From: Psychrobacter sp. JCM 18902
GTDB lineage: Bacteria > Pseudomonadota > Gammaproteobacteria > Pseudomonadales > Moraxellaceae
Direction: 5' to 3'
DNA length: 64,000 bases
NCBI RefSeq assembly: GCF_904846615.1
Contig: NZ_CAJHBK010000001.1
Location: 2,666,001 to 2,730,000, forward strand
Shown here: positions 9,401-18,238 of the stretch, in pieces
Position numbering within the stretch: the stretch's first letter is position 1
How the letters are laid out: each line of letters starts with the position of its first letter
Program-made: the position numbers and the translations under genes
Notes under the pieces: generated by a model
Told to the model about the DNA's origin: nothing
What the model saw: the letters and a program-made list of their open reading frames with translations, nothing else
The model's database searches: none

Positions 9401-9877
9401 CTATTTAACGTTATCGTCAGCTTTTTCATTTGGGCGAATATTGGCAATCTCTTGATGGAAAGCATCAATATCTTGAAAGTCGCGGTAAACACTAGCAAAG
9501 CGCACATAAGCAACATCATCTAACGTTTTAAGCTCACTCATGATAATCTCACCCAACACCTTGCTACTGATTTCGCGCTCACCCATCTGTCTAACACGCT
9601 TCTCAATACGGCTTATCATCGCTTCTTGTTCATCAATGGTGATAGGGCGCTTTTGTAGAGGTAATAAGATAGAACGGCGCAGTTTTTCGTTATCATAAGG
9701 CTCAATTTTACCGCTTGACTTGATGATTCTTGGCATCACCACTTCTACCATCTCAAAAGTAGTGAAACGCTCTTGGCAGCTATTGCATGAGCGGCGACGA
9801 CGGACTTGCGCACCTTCTGCCGCCAGACGCGAATCAATAACTTTAGTCTCTGACGCGTTACAATACGGGCAATGCAT
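9401..9877 (-). CDS. nrdR: Transcriptional repressor NrdR
   Basis: NrdR is the nucleotide-sensing repressor of ribonucleotide reductase genes. The first 35 residues are a zinc ribbon ([15 protein letters not shown], then [12 protein letters not shown] with a preceding RRRR block). The rest is the ATP-cone that reads ATP/dATP levels. The length of 158 matches the family. It heads a short leftward unit with ribD. No nrd genes are in this window. Confidence 0.95.
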   Translation of the reverse strand: MHCPYCNASETKVIDSRLAAEGAQVRRRRSCNSCQERFTTFEMVEVVMPRIIKSSGKIEPYDNEKLRRSILLPLQKRPITIDEQEAMISRIEKRVRQMGEREISSKVLGEIIMSELKTLDDVAYVRFASVYRDFQDIDAFHQEIANIRPNEKADDNVK

Positions 9878-10012
9878 AGCGTTTCCTTATTTCAATATTA
9901 AGCGCAAGAATCACAGTCACTATTTATAAGACCGAATGATAAGACCAAACTATAAGACCGAAATTTCTGAGAATTAACGAGCTGCATCAGGTAATTCAAA
10001 AAAATCGGCTGA

Positions 10013-11485
10013 TTATTTTCCAATACAGAAACTACCAAAGATTTTGCCCAACAAGTCATCCGCACTAAACGCTCCCGTAATCTCACCCAAACTGTTCTGA
10101 GCTTGGCGTAAGCTTTCAGCGACTAACTCTCCTGCTTGAAAGACCGTTAACTGCTCGTGCGCCTCTGCTAAAGAGTCGGCTGTGCGTCTAAGTGCATCTA
10201 TGTGACGTGTGCGAGCAATTAGGCTGTTTTCTGGTGGATGAAAACCGACCTTAGCACACAAGGCTTCGACCAGATTATCGATACCAGCACCTGTTTCACA
10301 TGAAACATTAACTTGTTCATAACCACGTTCTTTTATTGCGATTTGCGAGACAGAGGGTATTTGACTGCTACTATCATCTATTAAGTCACTTAACAAATCA
10401 CTCTTATTAGCAATAATCAATAAGCGTTTAGCCTCTGGCAACTCACCAAATAATTGTTCTGCAAGCTGTAACGGTGTACTTTCTTCTTCAAGATCACGAG
10501 TCACATCGTAGACCATCAGTAGCATATCAGCCTGTGTAATGGCGGTACGCGCACGTTCAATTCCAATACGCTCTACCGTGTCTTCTGTGTCACGCAGACC
10601 TGCGGTATCGGTCAAATGCAGCGTCAAACCATTGAGCACTACGGTCTCCTGTAGCGTATCACGAGTCGTACCTGCAACATCGGTAACGATAGCACGTTCT
10701 TGCCCTGCCAGACGATTCAGCAAGCTTGATTTACCCGCATTTGGTCTACCTGCTAAGACCACATGAATACCATCACGTAAAAGCTGACCTTGCTTGGCGG
10801 TCGCCAATACTTGCTGTATCTTGTCTTGCGTTTGTTCAAGTTTACTTTGTATGACGCCGTCTGATAAAAAATCCACGTCTTCTTCGTCAGGGAAATCAAT
10901 TGCCGCTTCAACATGCAAACGCAGATGAATAAGCTGCTCTAATAGCTGATTAATCTTCTTTGAAAACTCACCACTTAGCGAGCGAATGGCACTACTCGCA
11001 GCGGCAGCACTGGTCGCATCAATGGCATCAGCGATAGCCTCTGCTTGTACCAAATCCAATTTATCATTATCAAAAGCACGATAAGAGAATTCCCCAGCAC
11101 CCGCTTGTTTTGCGCCCAGCTCAAATACCCTTGCTAACAGTTGGTTTTGTAGAATCATGCCGCCATGCCCTTGCAGCTCAATCACATCTTCTCCTGTGAA
11201 CGAATGCGGGCCTTTAAAGTACAGCACTAACCCTTCATCAATGACTGTACCATCAGCCTGATAAAAACGACAAAAACTGGCCATACGTGGCGTAAAAGCA
11301 GACTTACCCGTTAGTGTACAGGCAATGTCATAAGCACGCGCACCCGACAGACGTACAACACCAACGCCACCTCTTCCAAGCGGTGTGGCAATAGCCGCAA
11401 TCGTGGCCAAACCACATGCTTTAGGTGGTTCAGGTGCTTTAGGTACGTTTGACGCCATCTCTAGGGAATCCACAATTACTCTCAA
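10013..11485 (-). CDS. mnmE: tRNA uridine-5-carboxymethylaminomethyl GTPase MnmE
   Basis: MnmE works with MnmG to modify the wobble uridine of several tRNAs. The N-terminal folate-binding domain ([21 protein letters not shown]) is followed by a helical domain. An inserted G domain carries [12 protein letters not shown] near residue 245, DTAG and NKSD. The C-terminal CIGK motif carries the catalytic cysteine. The longest frame starts at a TTG at 11485; the ATG nine codons downstream (11458, [10 protein letters not shown]) is the more likely start. A parS-like palindrome lies inside the G domain at 10292-10307. It lies downstream of yidC in the conserved rpmH-rnpA-yidD-yidC-mnmE order, separated from yidC by a terminator. 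Confidence 0.95.
   Translation of the reverse strand: MRVIVDSLEMASNVPKAPEPPKACGLATIAAIATPLGRGGVGVVRLSGARAYDIACTLTGKSAFTPRMASFCRFYQADGTVIDEGLVLYFKGPHSFTGEDVIELQGHGGMILQNQLLARVFELGAKQAGAGEFSYRAFDNDKLDLVQAEAIADAIDATSAAAASSAIRSLSGEFSKKINQLLEQLIHLRLHVEAAIDFPDEEDVDFLSDGVIQSKLEQTQDKIQQVLATAKQGQLLRDGIHVVLAGRPNAGKSSLLNRLAGQERAIVTDVAGTTRDTLQETVVLNGLTLHLTDTAGLRDTEDTVERIGIERARTAITQADMLLMVYDVTRDLEEESTPLQLAEQLFGELPEAKRLLIIANKSDLLSDLIDDSSSQIPSVSQIAIKERGYEQVNVSCETGAGIDNLVEALCAKVGFHPPENSLIARTRHIDALRRTADSLAEAHEQLTVFQAGELVAESLRQAQNSLGEITGAFSADDLLGKIFGSFCIGK
10292..10307. promoter_or_regulatory. parS-like site (in mnmE)
   Basis: TGTTTCACATGAAACA matches the parS consensus at 15 of 16 positions. It lies inside the mnmE coding sequence, about 4.6 kb from the origin, and is read on the gene strand as the residues VSCET. 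Confidence 0.75.
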
Positions 11486-11602
11486 TAGCTAAAAACTCCA
11501 TTATAGACGGCTGGACACAGACTGACAAAGCAAACTTTAAATAGCCATGCTTTGCGCTTATTTTATTTCAAATCAGTGAGCGATAATAGAAATGTCACGC
11601 AT

Positions 11603-11632
11603 AAAAAAACCACCGCTGTAGCGATGGTCTTT
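11603..11632 (-). terminator. Rho-independent terminator after yidC
   Basis: Read leftward, ACCATCGC, a four-base loop and GCGGTGGT (one G-T pair) form an 8-bp stem followed by a run of seven Ts. It sits 18 bases past the yidC stop codon, between yidC and mnmE. Confidence 0.75.
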
Positions 11633-11650
11633 TATCAATTGATGAGCTAC

Positions 11651-13348
11651 TTAGTCCAATACTTTAACAGTACGACGCTTTTGCTCTTCTTCGACTTTTT
11701 TATTGACAATATATTGCTGAGTCATACTGAACAAGTTGTTGACTGTCCAGTATAGTACGAGACCCGCTGGGAAAAACAGCATGAAAGCAGTAAAAATGAT
11801 TGGTAAGAACTTCATCACTTTCGCTTGCATCGGATCAGCTGGCTGCGGGTTTAGCTGCTGCTGTACAAACATCGAGGCACCCATCAGCAATGGTAAAATA
11901 AACCAAGGATCCATCGCCGATAAATCTTGAATCCATAAAATCCAAGGTGCATGACGCAGCTCAACACTCTCAACCAACACCCAATATAGCGCTAAGAAGA
12001 TAGGCATTTGCATCAAAATAGGCAAACAACCTGCCATTGGATTGACTTTTTCTTCTTTATAAATAGCCATCATTTCTTGCGACATCTTCATTCGATCGTC
12101 GCCATGCTCTTCTTTAAGTGCGGCTAATCTTGGCGCAATCGCACGCATCTTCGCCATCGAATAGTAGCTCTTATTCGAGAACCACATCAGAGCAATTTTA
12201 ACTAAAATCGTCAATACAATGATTGACCAACCCCAGTTACCGATGACTTTATGAATACCGTCCAAGATGGCAAATAAAATTTTCGATATTGGCCATAACA
12301 ACCCATAATCGACTGTTTTATTAAGGCCTACTGCCACATCTTTTAGCTCAGATTGTACTTTAGGACCAGCGTATAACGTGGCATCTAATGTCACTTGTTT
12401 ATTTGGCGCGACATTGACAGGTTGACTGTTGAAACCGATGAAGTAATCATCGCCTGTTTCACGGCTAAAGAAAGTAGCGGTAAAGTTTTCAGGTATCCAT
12501 GCTGATACAAAATAATGCTGTACAACACCAACCCAACCTTTATCACTACTAACAGCTAGCTCACCATCATTAAAGTCTTTAAATTTGAGCTTATTATATG
12601 GATCATCAGGGGTACCCCAAGCGCCGCCTAAGTAAGTAGCCATACTAAGCGCACCCTTATCAGACATACCTGGATCTTTACTGTCATCACGTTTCAACTG
12701 GGCAAATAGCTGACCTTGCCACGGTTGTTTAGAAGCATTTTGTATTTGATAGCTAATATCAATCGGATATTTATTTTCAGTAAAGGTAAAGGTCTTAGTA
12801 ACGGTCACGCCATCTTTTTTATAAGTCAGCGGTACTGACAGCGTCTGTTGCCCTGCTTCCATGACGTAATTATTAGCAGTATGGCTGTATTTGGCACGAC
12901 CTTCTGCAGTATCAATACCATTAGGACCAATAAGACCAGACTGAGCCACATACACGCGATTACTATTATTCTCTAGCAATACGAAAGGCTTATCGCTATC
13001 GAGCGTTGCGTCATACTGCTTAAGAGCAGCATAAACAATATCGCCGCCTTCTGGGTTGATCTTTATATCATAACGATCGGTAGTGACCGTGATTAATCCC
13101 GTGTCTTTAGCAGGCGTTGCCGTCACAGCATCATTAGCGACTGTATTGTTATCAACAGGCAACGTCTGTACCGGAATATCACCTGCTGCACCAGTTGTCG
13201 AAGGGATATCAGCACCTACTGAAGTAGTGGTTTCTGACACCGCATCTACAGCTGGCGCATCGGCATAATCATCTCGCCATGCCAAAATCAGCAGATAAGC
13301 GGTGATTAACATCGCAATGATGATCATCACCCGAAATATCTTTTGCAT
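11651..13348 (-). CDS. yidC: Membrane protein insertase YidC
   Basis: YidC inserts and folds inner-membrane proteins, alone or with SecYEG. At 565 residues it has the Gram-negative plan: an N-terminal membrane helix (about residues 5-22), a large periplasmic beta-sandwich domain (about 60-340), and the conserved core of five membrane helices from about residue 355, including GNWGWSIIVLTILVKIALMW and MAGCLPILMQMPIFLALYWV. The C-terminus is basic (EEEQKRRTVKVLD). It belongs to the conserved origin-proximal block with yidD, rnpA and rpmH. Confidence 0.96.
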   Translation of the reverse strand: MQKIFRVMIIIAMLITAYLLILAWRDDYADAPAVDAVSETTTSVGADIPSTTGAAGDIPVQTLPVDNNTVANDAVTATPAKDTGLITVTTDRYDIKINPEGGDIVYAALKQYDATLDSDKPFVLLENNSNRVYVAQSGLIGPNGIDTAEGRAKYSHTANNYVMEAGQQTLSVPLTYKKDGVTVTKTFTFTENKYPIDISYQIQNASKQPWQGQLFAQLKRDDSKDPGMSDKGALSMATYLGGAWGTPDDPYNKLKFKDFNDGELAVSSDKGWVGVVQHYFVSAWIPENFTATFFSRETGDDYFIGFNSQPVNVAPNKQVTLDATLYAGPKVQSELKDVAVGLNKTVDYGLLWPISKILFAILDGIHKVIGNWGWSIIVLTILVKIALMWFSNKSYYSMAKMRAIAPRLAALKEEHGDDRMKMSQEMMAIYKEEKVNPMAGCLPILMQMPIFLALYWVLVESVELRHAPWILWIQDLSAMDPWFILPLLMGASMFVQQQLNPQPADPMQAKVMKFLPIIFTAFMLFFPAGLVLYWTVNNLFSMTQQYIVNKKVEEEQKRRTVKVLD

Positions 13349-13500
13349 AAACCTTTCCTAGATTAAAAAATTAGGGAATGAAAAATTAGGGCATGTGTCA
13401 TGACCGTACAATTATCATCATATGTGACAACAGTATTGCCAGTCATTTACATAAAATGTGCATCATTTTACTAAAAATCCGCCTTAAATGATACCAAGAG

Positions 13501-13537
13501 TGTGGATAACTTGTGGGTAACTAAATAGATATCCACA
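13501..13537. other. Three DnaA boxes upstream of yidC
   Basis: TGTGGATAA at 13501-13509 is a perfect DnaA box, and TGTGGGTAA at 13512-13520 and ATATCCACA at 13529-13537 each differ at one base. They lie in the 211-base yidD-yidC spacer, 1.3 kb from the main origin. They could autoregulate yidC or extend the origin; the boxes are seen, the role is inferred. Confidence 0.6.
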
Positions 13538-13559
13538 ACTTCGCAGTCGATGACGAACG

Positions 13560-13937
13560 CTATGTTAGTTTCATCATATGGTTTAAGCGAGACACATAGC
13601 CTTTATTATCTCTAAAAACATATAAACCTTGAACTTTGACACTAGTAGCTAGTGCGTTAAAAGGTACATATTGATAATGATAAGAGGATAACGGTAGCGG
13701 CACAAAATCAATGCCGTGTCCACCCAAAGGATGACAACTGCTGATACGTTTTAATAATAACCAACTGCCTGCTCGGACTCCATGCCATGCCAAAGCTTGT
13801 TTACCATAATTCGAGCACGTAGGGTAATAGCGGCAACGAGCAGGTAATAGTGGGCTTATTAACTTTTGATAAAAAACAATAAAATAATAAATAATTTTAT
13901 AAAGAATATTATTTAAATTAATAAATAAAAAATCCAT
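13560..13937 (-). CDS. yidD: Membrane protein insertion efficiency factor YidD
   Basis: YidD is a small membrane-associated protein that assists YidC-dependent insertion. The family signature is clear: [20 protein letters not shown] at about residues 22-41, followed by [12 protein letters not shown] and [15 protein letters not shown], with three conserved cysteines. At 125 residues it is longer than the usual 70-90, with a tail of about 35 extra residues. The first 20 residues are hydrophobic and encoded by a markedly AT-rich stretch. It lies 19 bases from rnpA on the same strand. Confidence 0.92.
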   Translation of the reverse strand: MDFLFINLNNILYKIIYYFIVFYQKLISPLLPARCRYYPTCSNYGKQALAWHGVRAGSWLLLKRISSCHPLGGHGIDFVPLPLSSYHYQYVPFNALATSVKVQGLYVFRDNKGYVSRLNHMMKLT

Positions 13938-13956
13938 CTTATTTTTTTCTACTTTT

Positions 13957-14310
13957 TTAATAATATTGATTATTTGATTTTTTTAATTCTTTGTTATCTA
14001 TATCTTTTATAGATTTTTTAACAATAAAAACAATATCTTTGTTTTCTAAAGAATGAGCCTTTACACGAAAGTGCTCACGTATTTGACGCTTGATTAAATT
14101 TCGCGCGACAGCCGTAGGAACTTTACGCTTGGTAATAGCCATGCCGACTCGTGGCTTATCATGATCATTGGTACGCACAAATGCCATTAGATGGCTCTGA
14201 TGAAGCTTACGCTCAGGTGCATCAAAAACCTCACGGAAGGCCGCAGGCGTGAGCAAACGCTGCTCTTTGGTGAAGCGGGCATTAGCTGCCGCTGAAACAG
14301 TATTGGACAT
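13957..14310 (-). CDS. rnpA: Ribonuclease P protein component
   Basis: RnpA is the protein subunit that helps the RNase P RNA mature tRNA 5' ends. The family signature is [18 protein letters not shown] near the N-terminus and [20 protein letters not shown] in the RNR motif around residue 55-75. I place the start at ATG 14310 ([13 protein letters not shown]), giving 117 residues, the family's usual length. The frame stays open upstream to 14472, but that would add 54 hydrophobic residues spanning the rho-independent terminator at 14387-14410. The C-terminus is very AT-rich and lysine-rich. It follows rpmH on the same strand. Confidence 0.93.
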   Translation of the reverse strand: MSNTVSAAANARFTKEQRLLTPAAFREVFDAPERKLHQSHLMAFVRTNDHDKPRVGMAITKRKVPTAVARNLIKRQIREHFRVKAHSLENKDIVFIVKKSIKDIDNKELKKSNNQYY

Positions 14311-14382
14311 AGCACAACCTAGTATAAGAGCGAATAACGGTAGCGGAAATAATAGCGCAGAAATAACAACAAAGTACAGAGA

Positions 14383-14410
14383 CAAAAAAAGCGCCGATGT
14401 GGGCGCTTTT
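14383..14410 (-). terminator. Terminator/attenuator between rpmH and rnpA
   Basis: AAAAGCGCC and GGCGCTTTT form a perfect 9-bp stem around a six-base loop, with a run of seven Ts when read leftward. It lies about 90 bases past the rpmH stop and before the rnpA start. This would let rpmH be expressed far above rnpA. Confidence 0.8.
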
Positions 14411-14501
14411 AATATATGGCTAAGTGTCAGTTGTGGTGATTGACTATCGCAATCTATAAATAATAGAAACACAACAAGCCATGCTTATCGCAATCTACTG
14501 A

Positions 14502-14636
14502 TTATACAGTAAGACGATGACGTCCTTTAGCGCGGCGACGAGCTAAGACCTGACGGCCTTTTTTAGTTGCCATACGAGCACGGAAACCGTGAGTACGTTT
14601 ACGCTTGATCACGCTTGGTTGGAATGTACGTTTCAT
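14502..14636 (-). CDS. rpmH: 50S ribosomal protein L34
   Basis: This is a 44-residue, highly basic ribosomal protein. It starts [18 protein letters not shown] at 14636 and ends KGRHRLTV at a TAA, matching L34 over its whole length. It is the first gene leftward of the origin and heads the rpmH-rnpA-yidD-yidC block. The gene is read away from the origin. Confidence 0.97.
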   Translation of the reverse strand: MKRTFQPSVIKRKRTHGFRARMATKKGRQVLARRRAKGRHRLTV

Positions 14637-14839
14637 AACTCACCTATCAAAATAATGGACTAAATTCGTAATAACGGAGGATTATACCACCGCATAGAAT
14701 CTTGGTCAATGAACTAATTTAATCTATGTCGATGCAGACAGATATTTTGACAGAGGAAATATCATTTTAAATGATTCATCGTGTGTAAATTTCATATTCA
14801 TAACTAAAAAATAACGACTCAGTTAATTAATTCAGTGAT

Positions 14840-15095
14840 GGATTCCCAAAAGTTATCCACAGTTTTTGTCGAAATCTATAATAATTAACTATTAATATAT
14901 ATAAGTATTGTTGTTATTGGGAGCTCGATTATCTGTGGCTAAGTAAGTTTTCCTTTTTATTATCAACATATTGTACTATGGGTAAACCTGTGGATAACCT
15001 GTGGGCTAAATATGGATAACTCAACTTTTAAAGTTATGCACAAAAGTATCCACAGCCTTATCCCCAAAAAACAAGGTTTTATCCACAGGGTATTT
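14840..15095. other. oriC: Chromosomal replication origin oriC
   Basis: The 623-base space between rpmH and dnaA holds DnaA-box 9-mers at 14853 (TTATCCACA), 14989 (TGTGGATAA, reverse) and 15079 (TTATCCACA), and single-mismatch forms at 15011, 15034, 15046 and 15058. An AT-rich segment at about 14873-14930, next to the first box, is a candidate unwinding element. Gene direction flips here: rpmH reads left, dnaA reads right. The rpmH-oriC-dnaA arrangement is typical of Pseudomonadales. No parS lies inside it. The flanks 14637-14839 and 15096-15259 hold the rpmH and dnaA promoters; no other gene is seen there. Confidence 0.85.
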
Positions 15096-15259
15096 GTGTT
15101 AGATTAGCCCCTACTTAATATATGGCTTCGTATAGTTTATCAACGTAACTCCCAATATGGTTTCCAACGGAAATAATTGCGGAAAATATTAAGGGCTACG
15201 CAACAGATCACACTGCTAAAACACAAATATTATTTCAAATTATAGGGTTAGTATTTTTC

Positions 15260-16705
15260 ATGATAGACACAGCAAATATTTGGGATAAATGTCTAAATGA
15301 CCTACGATATAACGTCAAAGACAACGTATTTACTATGTGGTTGAGACCATTGTCAGCTCATCAAGAGGCGCAAACGCTGACTATACTTGCTCCTAATGAT
15401 TATTTTGTGACTTACATCAAAAAAAACCACTTGCAAGAGATACAGCAGCTGGTTGCTAAGCACAGTCAGGGAAGTATCGAAGAGGTGGTTGTGCGTGTTG
15501 ATAACGCTGGCCGCGATAACGAAGACAATCGTCAATTGCAATCAGGGTCTTTGTTTGATGAAGATAAACCCTCCCCTACCCCTGCAGACCATCAGTTTGA
15601 AACCATTCATCATAACAATGCAAAAGCAGATATTGATGCCAATATGCGTCACGCAGAATTGGTTGATTCTGCTGATGCCAAGTCGTTAAGTTATCTAAAC
15701 CCTGACTTTACTTTTGAAACTTTTGTCACTGGCAAATCTAACAATCTGGCTTATAAAGCCTGTTATGAGCTTGGTAAGCGCCAATCAAAAAATCGACACA
15801 ATCCTTTATTTATATACGGACCTTCTGGTTTGGGAAAAACGCATTTAATGCATTCTGTAGCACATCGATATTTAAAAAATAATCAAAGTTTTTATTATTT
15901 CACTTCTGAAAAATTTATTAATCAATTGGTTTATTCATTAAGAAATAATAAAATAGAAGATTTTAGAAAGAAAATTAAAAAAGTTGATTTATTGATTGTA
16001 GATGATATTCATGTATTGGCAGGAAAAACCAAAAGTAGTAATGAGTTTTTGACACTGTTTGCAGATTTTACCAGTGGTGATAAACAACTTATTTTGGCTT
16101 CAGATCGTCATCCTTCGCAAATGACCGAATTTGATGAACGTTTTAGATCGCGATTTTCTTGGGGGCTAACTGTAGCAGTTGATCCGCCTGAGATTGATAC
16201 TCGTGTGCAAATTTTGCAAAAAAAAGCAGCTTCATATGGTATGACACTGCCTAAAGAATGCGCATTATTCATCGCTCAAAACGTGGTTTCAAATGTTAGG
16301 CGTTTAGAAGGTGCTCTAAATCAAGTTTTTGCCAATGCTAACTTGACGGGTGCACAGATTACTCTTGAAATGGTGCAATATGCGCTAAAAGACATCGTCG
16401 CGATGCGTGTGCAAGCTGTGAATATGGATAATATTCGCAAAGTGGTTGCTGAGTACTATGATGTGACCATCAAAGAGATGATGGGTCGTAAACGCACGCG
16501 CAGTATTGCTAGACCGCGTCAAATAGCGATGGCATTATCGCGTGAGTTGACTGGTGATAGTTTTCCTGAGATTGGTCAATCATTCGGTGGTCGCGATCAT
16601 ACAACGGTGATGCATGCTTGCGATAAAGTTAATGAGCTACGAGCAGCAGATCCTGCTTTTGATAAGGATTACAAAACACTGGCATTGATGCTGCAAGCGG
16701 GTTAG
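15260..16705 (+). CDS. dnaA: Chromosomal replication initiator DnaA
   Basis: DnaA binds the origin boxes, melts the DNA and loads the replicative helicase. Domain I is at residues 1-80 (IWDKCLNDLRYNVKDNVFTMWL), followed by a variable acidic linker. The AAA+ domain has Walker A GPSGLGKTH near residue 188 and Walker B LLIVDDIHVL near 246. The C-terminal helix-turn-helix domain has GGRDHTTVMHACDKV, which contacts the boxes. The segment encoding Walker A to Walker B (about 15790-16020) is noticeably more AT-rich than the rest. The start is ATG 15260. It lies immediately right of the origin and leads dnaN-recF-gyrB. Confidence 0.97.
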   Translation: MIDTANIWDKCLNDLRYNVKDNVFTMWLRPLSAHQEAQTLTILAPNDYFVTYIKKNHLQEIQQLVAKHSQGSIEEVVVRVDNAGRDNEDNRQLQSGSLFDEDKPSPTPADHQFETIHHNNAKADIDANMRHAELVDSADAKSLSYLNPDFTFETFVTGKSNNLAYKACYELGKRQSKNRHNPLFIYGPSGLGKTHLMHSVAHRYLKNNQSFYYFTSEKFINQLVYSLRNNKIEDFRKKIKKVDLLIVDDIHVLAGKTKSSNEFLTLFADFTSGDKQLILASDRHPSQMTEFDERFRSRFSWGLTVAVDPPEIDTRVQILQKKAASYGMTLPKECALFIAQNVVSNVRRLEGALNQVFANANLTGAQITLEMVQYALKDIVAMRVQAVNMDNIRKVVAEYYDVTIKEMMGRKRTRSIARPRQIAMALSRELTGDSFPEIGQSFGGRDHTTVMHACDKVNELRAADPAFDKDYKTLALMLQAG

Positions 16706-16866
16706 CAGGTGACGGTATCACTATGTTTTAGTGGATTGATATGGTTTATAATATTAAAAATACGAGTAGACAGACAGCGAATGGATTATAGTCAATAGAC
16801 AGGGTATGATTAAGCCATTATTGTTAAGTTTTATAATAAAAATCATTTAAATAAGAGTAACCAAGC

Positions 16867-18042
16867 ATGCAATTATCGATTAATCGAGAGTCGTTACTAA
16901 AAGCCATTAATTTGATCGCCAAGGCTGCTGATAAACGGCACAATATGGTTATTTTGGGCAATATCAAGCTACAGCTATCCGAATCAATGCTTATTTTGAC
17001 GGCTTCTGATTTAGAAGTAGAGCTGACATCGACGTTGAAATTGCCTGCTGGTGCTTGTATTGAAGCTGGTACCACAACTTTACCTGCAACAAAATTAAAA
17101 GACATCTGTAAATCATTGCCTGCACAAGCTCAAATTAATTTGGCTACTCAAGAAAATGAACGCTGCTTATTAACCAGTGGCAAGAGTCGCTTCACCTTAG
17201 GGACATTACCTAGCGAAGATTATCCGAGTTTGGGTAATCCCGAAAATATCACGCCATTGACCATCAGTCGCAATCGTCTTATCGATTTGATTCATAAAAC
17301 GCAGTTTGCAATGGCGATTCAAGATGTTCGCTATTATCTCACTGGTATGTTGTTTGATGTGTCGCAACAGCAACTGACGACGGTTGCAACCGATGGGCAC
17401 AGATTGGCTTTGGCGCGCAGCGTTATCGATGTCAGTGCTGATTTAAGTATGCAGGCTATTTTGCCCCGTAAAGCTGTCATTGAGCTTGAGCGCTTGGCCT
17501 CTGAGCTAGGAAAAATGCTTGGTGAGCAAGACAATCAAGTCACCTTGAGCTTCGGTCGTGAGTTTTTGCAAGTGAGCTTACCCTTTGGTGACGTTGATAG
17601 TGCAGGACAGGTCAATCAAAACCTGATGGTTACTTTCACTGCGCGTCTGATTGATGGAAAATTCCCTGATTATCGCCGAGTGATGCCAAGTAATACGGAT
17701 AAACTGGCTTTATTCAATCAAGAAAAAATGACGGACGTACTGCGCCGTGTCGCGATTTTAAGTAATGAAAAGTCTCGCGGTGTGGTGTTTAATTTTGCCA
17801 GCGATGGCATGGTAGAAGTTCGTGCTAATAATGCAGAGCAAGATGAAGCGGTGGAGATGATACAGGCGAAGTATCAAGGTGAGCCGATGGAGCTGTCTTT
17901 TAATGCGGCTTATTTACAAGATGTGCTTGGTGTGATTCAAGGTGACTTGCAAATGCACATGAGCCAATCGAATGCTTCAGTGTTGGTTAACCAGCTGAAT
18001 GATGAGTTCCATCAGTATGTCATTATGCCAATGCGTATATAG
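16867..18042 (+). CDS. dnaN: DNA polymerase III beta sliding clamp
   Basis: DnaN forms the dimeric ring that holds the polymerase on DNA. The 391-residue protein shows the three clamp repeats and family sequences such as FALAIQDVRYYLTGMLF (as FAMAIQDVRYYLTGMLF) near residue 145, TDGHRLA, and the C-terminal YVIMPMRI, which contributes to the peptide-binding pocket. The ATG at 16867 is preceded by AAGAG. It is 161 bases after dnaA and 196 bases before recF. Confidence 0.97.
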   Translation: MQLSINRESLLKAINLIAKAADKRHNMVILGNIKLQLSESMLILTASDLEVELTSTLKLPAGACIEAGTTTLPATKLKDICKSLPAQAQINLATQENERCLLTSGKSRFTLGTLPSEDYPSLGNPENITPLTISRNRLIDLIHKTQFAMAIQDVRYYLTGMLFDVSQQQLTTVATDGHRLALARSVIDVSADLSMQAILPRKAVIELERLASELGKMLGEQDNQVTLSFGREFLQVSLPFGDVDSAGQVNQNLMVTFTARLIDGKFPDYRRVMPSNTDKLALFNQEKMTDVLRRVAILSNEKSRGVVFNFASDGMVEVRANNAEQDEAVEMIQAKYQGEPMELSFNAAYLQDVLGVIQGDLQMHMSQSNASVLVNQLNDEFHQYVIMPMRI

Positions 18043-18238
18043 TTTCTGTATAATTTCTATATGTTTTCAATAGGCTTGAGCATAGAGGCTAAAGACACTC
18101 AGTTTGCACTTAAAAATTAAGGTAAGGTAAGCTGAGCTGAGCTGAGTGTCTTTGATTAGAATACAGTATTTTAAATTTAATATTTATTAAACTTTTGCCT
18201 ATTTTTATAGGTAGCGTCAATAGGTGGCTGTCGGCATT

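Noticed and set aside
14311..14472. N-terminal extension of rnpA
   Set aside because: It runs through a terminator hairpin and would give a protein 50 residues longer than the family.
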